Part shown: in pieces, positions 62,548 through 64,000 of the stretch
How the letters are laid out: each line of letters begins with the position of its first letter
Numbering within the stretch: position 1 is the first letter of the stretch
DNA from: Paraburkholderia acidisoli
GTDB taxonomy: Bacteria > Pseudomonadota > Gammaproteobacteria > Burkholderiales > Burkholderiaceae
Direction: 5' to 3'
Assembly: GCF_009789675.1 (NCBI RefSeq)
Contig: NZ_CP046914.1
Coordinates: 1,302,001-1,366,000 of the forward strand
DNA length: 64,000 bases
Position numbers and translations under genes: made by a program
The notes under the pieces: model-generated
Seen by the model: the letters and a program-made list of their open reading frames with translations, nothing else
Told to the model about the DNA's origin: nothing
Databases searched by the model: none

Positions 62548-63804
62548 TCAGTGGATGGCGCGTTCCGGCGCGGTTTGCAGCGCCGCGGCCGCTGCCGCGA
62601 GTTTCGCCGCCTTGGCTTGGGCCGCGAGCTTGCCCGCGCGTCGTGCTCGCGCTTTCTTCAGCCAGATGACGACGCCCGTGACGCTCAGCGCGGCGACGAA
62701 CAGTCCCACGAATGTGATGGCGATGCGGCCGGGCAGTCCGGCGATACGGCCCGAATGCAGCGGGAATTGCGCCTGGATGAAGATGTCGCCCGCGCTGCCT
62801 TGGCCGGGGATCTGGCTCGCGAGCAGCGCGCCCGTGCGGCCGTTGAAGATGAGCCACGGATTGCCGAGGCCCACGTCGCCGTGATCGTTGCCCGCGGCGA
62901 AATAGCCCACGGCGTAAGTGCCGACGGACGGAATCGCGAACAGGCCGCCCGGCGGCGCGCTGATGCCCTCGCGTTGGCCCGCCTGTGCGGCGAGACCGGC
63001 GATGCGGTCGCGCGCGGCATCGGCTTCGGCGGCCGTGAGACCGGGGCCGGGCACCACGGTGCGGAACGGATCGGGCGCGAGCGTCGAGAACACGGACACC
63101 ACGGGCCGCACGACCTGTGCGCCGAGATTCATCGAAATCGACGTGACGGCCACGACGATCAGCAAGCCCCAGAGCCACACGCCGCCTGAGCGGTGCAGGT
63201 CGAACGCGAGCGTGTAGCCGCCGCGCTTCACGCGGAACGCGAATGACTTGCGCCAGCTCTTGAGGTTCGGGAACGCGAGCACGATGGCGATGAAACCGTC
63301 GAGCAGCCACACCATGCCGACCACGCCCATCGTCCAGACACTGAAGTCGATGCCCAGCTTCGTCGGCAGGAACAGCGTGTAGTGCAACTGGTAGAGAAAC
63401 GGGATGAGGTTGAGCGGCTTCAGCGAAGGCGCGCCCCACATGCGGCGGCCCTGCTCGGCGCCCGTGACGGGATCGAGCGCGACCTGATTGAAGTCGAGCG
63501 GATACGGCGCGCCGGTTCTCGGATCGATACGCGGCGAAACGCGCGCCATCCACGTCTGGCCCGGTTCGACGGACAGCGGCATGTAAGTGACTTCGGCGTG
63601 CGGCTCCTCGGCTTCGAGGCGCTTCGCCAGTTCGAGCGACGGCAGCGGCGCGCCGGGCGTCGTGCTGTGAAAGAAGGTGGGGTTGAGCAGCGCGTCGAGT
63701 TCGTGATCCCAGGCGATCACCGCGCCGGTCAGCCCGGCGATAAACAGGAACGCGGCGATGCCGAGGCCGAACCAGCGATGCAGGCGGACGAGCAGCGGTC
63801 TCAT
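62548..63804 (-). CDS. PepSY-associated membrane protein, iron-uptake reductase type
   Basis: The 418-residue PepSY_TM protein begins MRPLLVRLHRWFGLGIAAFLFIAGLTGAVIAWDHELDALLNP and has four membrane helices, with histidines at LHRWFG (10), the WDHELD segment (33), QLHYTLFL and DLHRSGG that could bind haem. A large periplasmic part lies between helices 3 and 4. The C-terminal tail is Ala/Lys-rich. Related proteins act in ferric-siderophore reduction or uptake. ATG 63804 is the family start. A weak Fur-like site lies 112 bp upstream. Confidence 0.87.
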   Translation of the reverse strand: MRPLLVRLHRWFGLGIAAFLFIAGLTGAVIAWDHELDALLNPTFFHSTTPGAPLPSLELAKRLEAEEPHAEVTYMPLSVEPGQTWMARVSPRIDPRTGAPYPLDFNQVALDPVTGAEQGRRMWGAPSLKPLNLIPFLYQLHYTLFLPTKLGIDFSVWTMGVVGMVWLLDGFIAIVLAFPNLKSWRKSFAFRVKRGGYTLAFDLHRSGGVWLWGLLIVVAVTSISMNLGAQVVRPVVSVFSTLAPDPFRTVVPGPGLTAAEADAARDRIAGLAAQAGQREGISAPPGGLFAIPSVGTYAVGYFAAGNDHGDVGLGNPWLIFNGRTGALLASQIPGQGSAGDIFIQAQFPLHSGRIAGLPGRIAITFVGLFVAALSVTGVVIWLKKARARRAGKLAAQAKAAKLAAAAAALQTAPERAIH

Positions 63805-63915
63805 GCGGAAATCCGGCGTGCGGGCTGGCGAAAAAGGACGAACTCGATCACGGCGGCGGTCACGGTACTCGGTAGCGGAAAACGGAGAAACGACAGAATA
63901 AGCGCAAATGGCGCG

Positions 63916-63934
63916 AATGCGAATCGTTTGCATC
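63916..63934. promoter_or_regulatory. weak candidate Fur box
   Basis: On the minus strand this 19-bp stretch reads GATGCAAACGATTCGCATT. Its GATTCGCATT half resembles Fur boxes of beta-proteobacterial iron genes, but only about 8 of 19 positions match the classical consensus. Position upstream of a PepSY-type gene supports the idea. Confidence 0.3.
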
Positions 63935-64000
63935 ATACGGATGCACGATTGGCGATGCAAGCTTTACGAAAGGATTGGTGATGGGGCGCGAGCAGCGCCC

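Noticed and set aside
1-64000. tRNA, rRNA, CRISPR array or well-known riboswitch
   Set aside because: No cloverleaf with a standard T-loop, no regularly spaced repeat array and no familiar riboswitch core sequence was recognised by eye; a covariance search would be needed to exclude them firmly.

Overview
This is a high-GC, densely coding stretch with the gene content of a beta-proteobacterial Burkholderiaceae chromosome, most like Paraburkholderia, Caballeronia or Burkholderia. The inference rests on three DUF4148 secreted proteins, LutABC with a divergent FadR-type regulator, a fused MrpAB antiporter, several CoA-linked catabolic clusters, strong Shine-Dalgarno sequences and G/C-ending codons. 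No tRNA, rRNA, CRISPR array, complete insertion sequence or prophage was seen. The first gene is cut by the left edge.

Layout. 1-11.8 kb holds regulators and small secreted or membrane proteins: a truncated GntR regulator, a divergent GST/TetR pair around a palindrome, DUF1653, a Pmp3-like protein, a Gly/His-rich lipoprotein behind an SD-masking hairpin, three DUF4148 genes, a 2Fe-2S ferredoxin, an AcoR-type sigma-54 activator, DUF1488, cytochrome b561, an NCS2 permease and an AraC regulator. 11.9-16.1 kb is a valine/isobutyrate-type CoA operon. 16.2-22.9 kb carries a ClC channel, PpnP, a type 1 encapsulin with its DyP peroxidase cargo, and a DedA-PAP2-LssY fusion. 23.1-31.7 kb is a pimeloyl-CoA-like dicarboxylate beta-oxidation operon with etfBA and a divergent LysR regulator. 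33-38.9 kb is the Mrp antiporter operon (AB-C-D-E-F-G). 39-43 kb is lutABC with its GntR regulator. 43.5-46.2 kb has convergent PPK2 and PiT genes.

46.2-50.8 kb is sparse and partly AT-rich. It holds an orphan IS630-type helix-turn-helix protein, small hypothetical genes, a YigZ/IMPACT protein and several intrinsic terminators that follow no gene, so it is the best place to look for small RNAs. 50.8-58 kb has an acyl-CoA synthetase with a divergent Crp/Fnr regulator, a LysE exporter, an FtsI-like transpeptidase and a chemotaxis receptor. 58.5-62.5 kb is a compact phosphonate-biosynthesis operon: PEP mutase fused to a nucleotidyltransferase, phosphonopyruvate decarboxylase and AEP transaminase. 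It should make 2-aminoethylphosphonate and activate it as a nucleotide conjugate. A PepSY-type membrane reductase with a weak Fur-like site ends the window.

The strongest system-level observations are the encapsulin/DyP nanocompartment, whose cargo tag is visible at the protein level; the phosphonate operon, which lacks a visible final transferase; an SD-sequestering hairpin upstream of the lipoprotein; and orphan terminators suggesting unannotated small RNAs near 48.6 and 49.7 kb.
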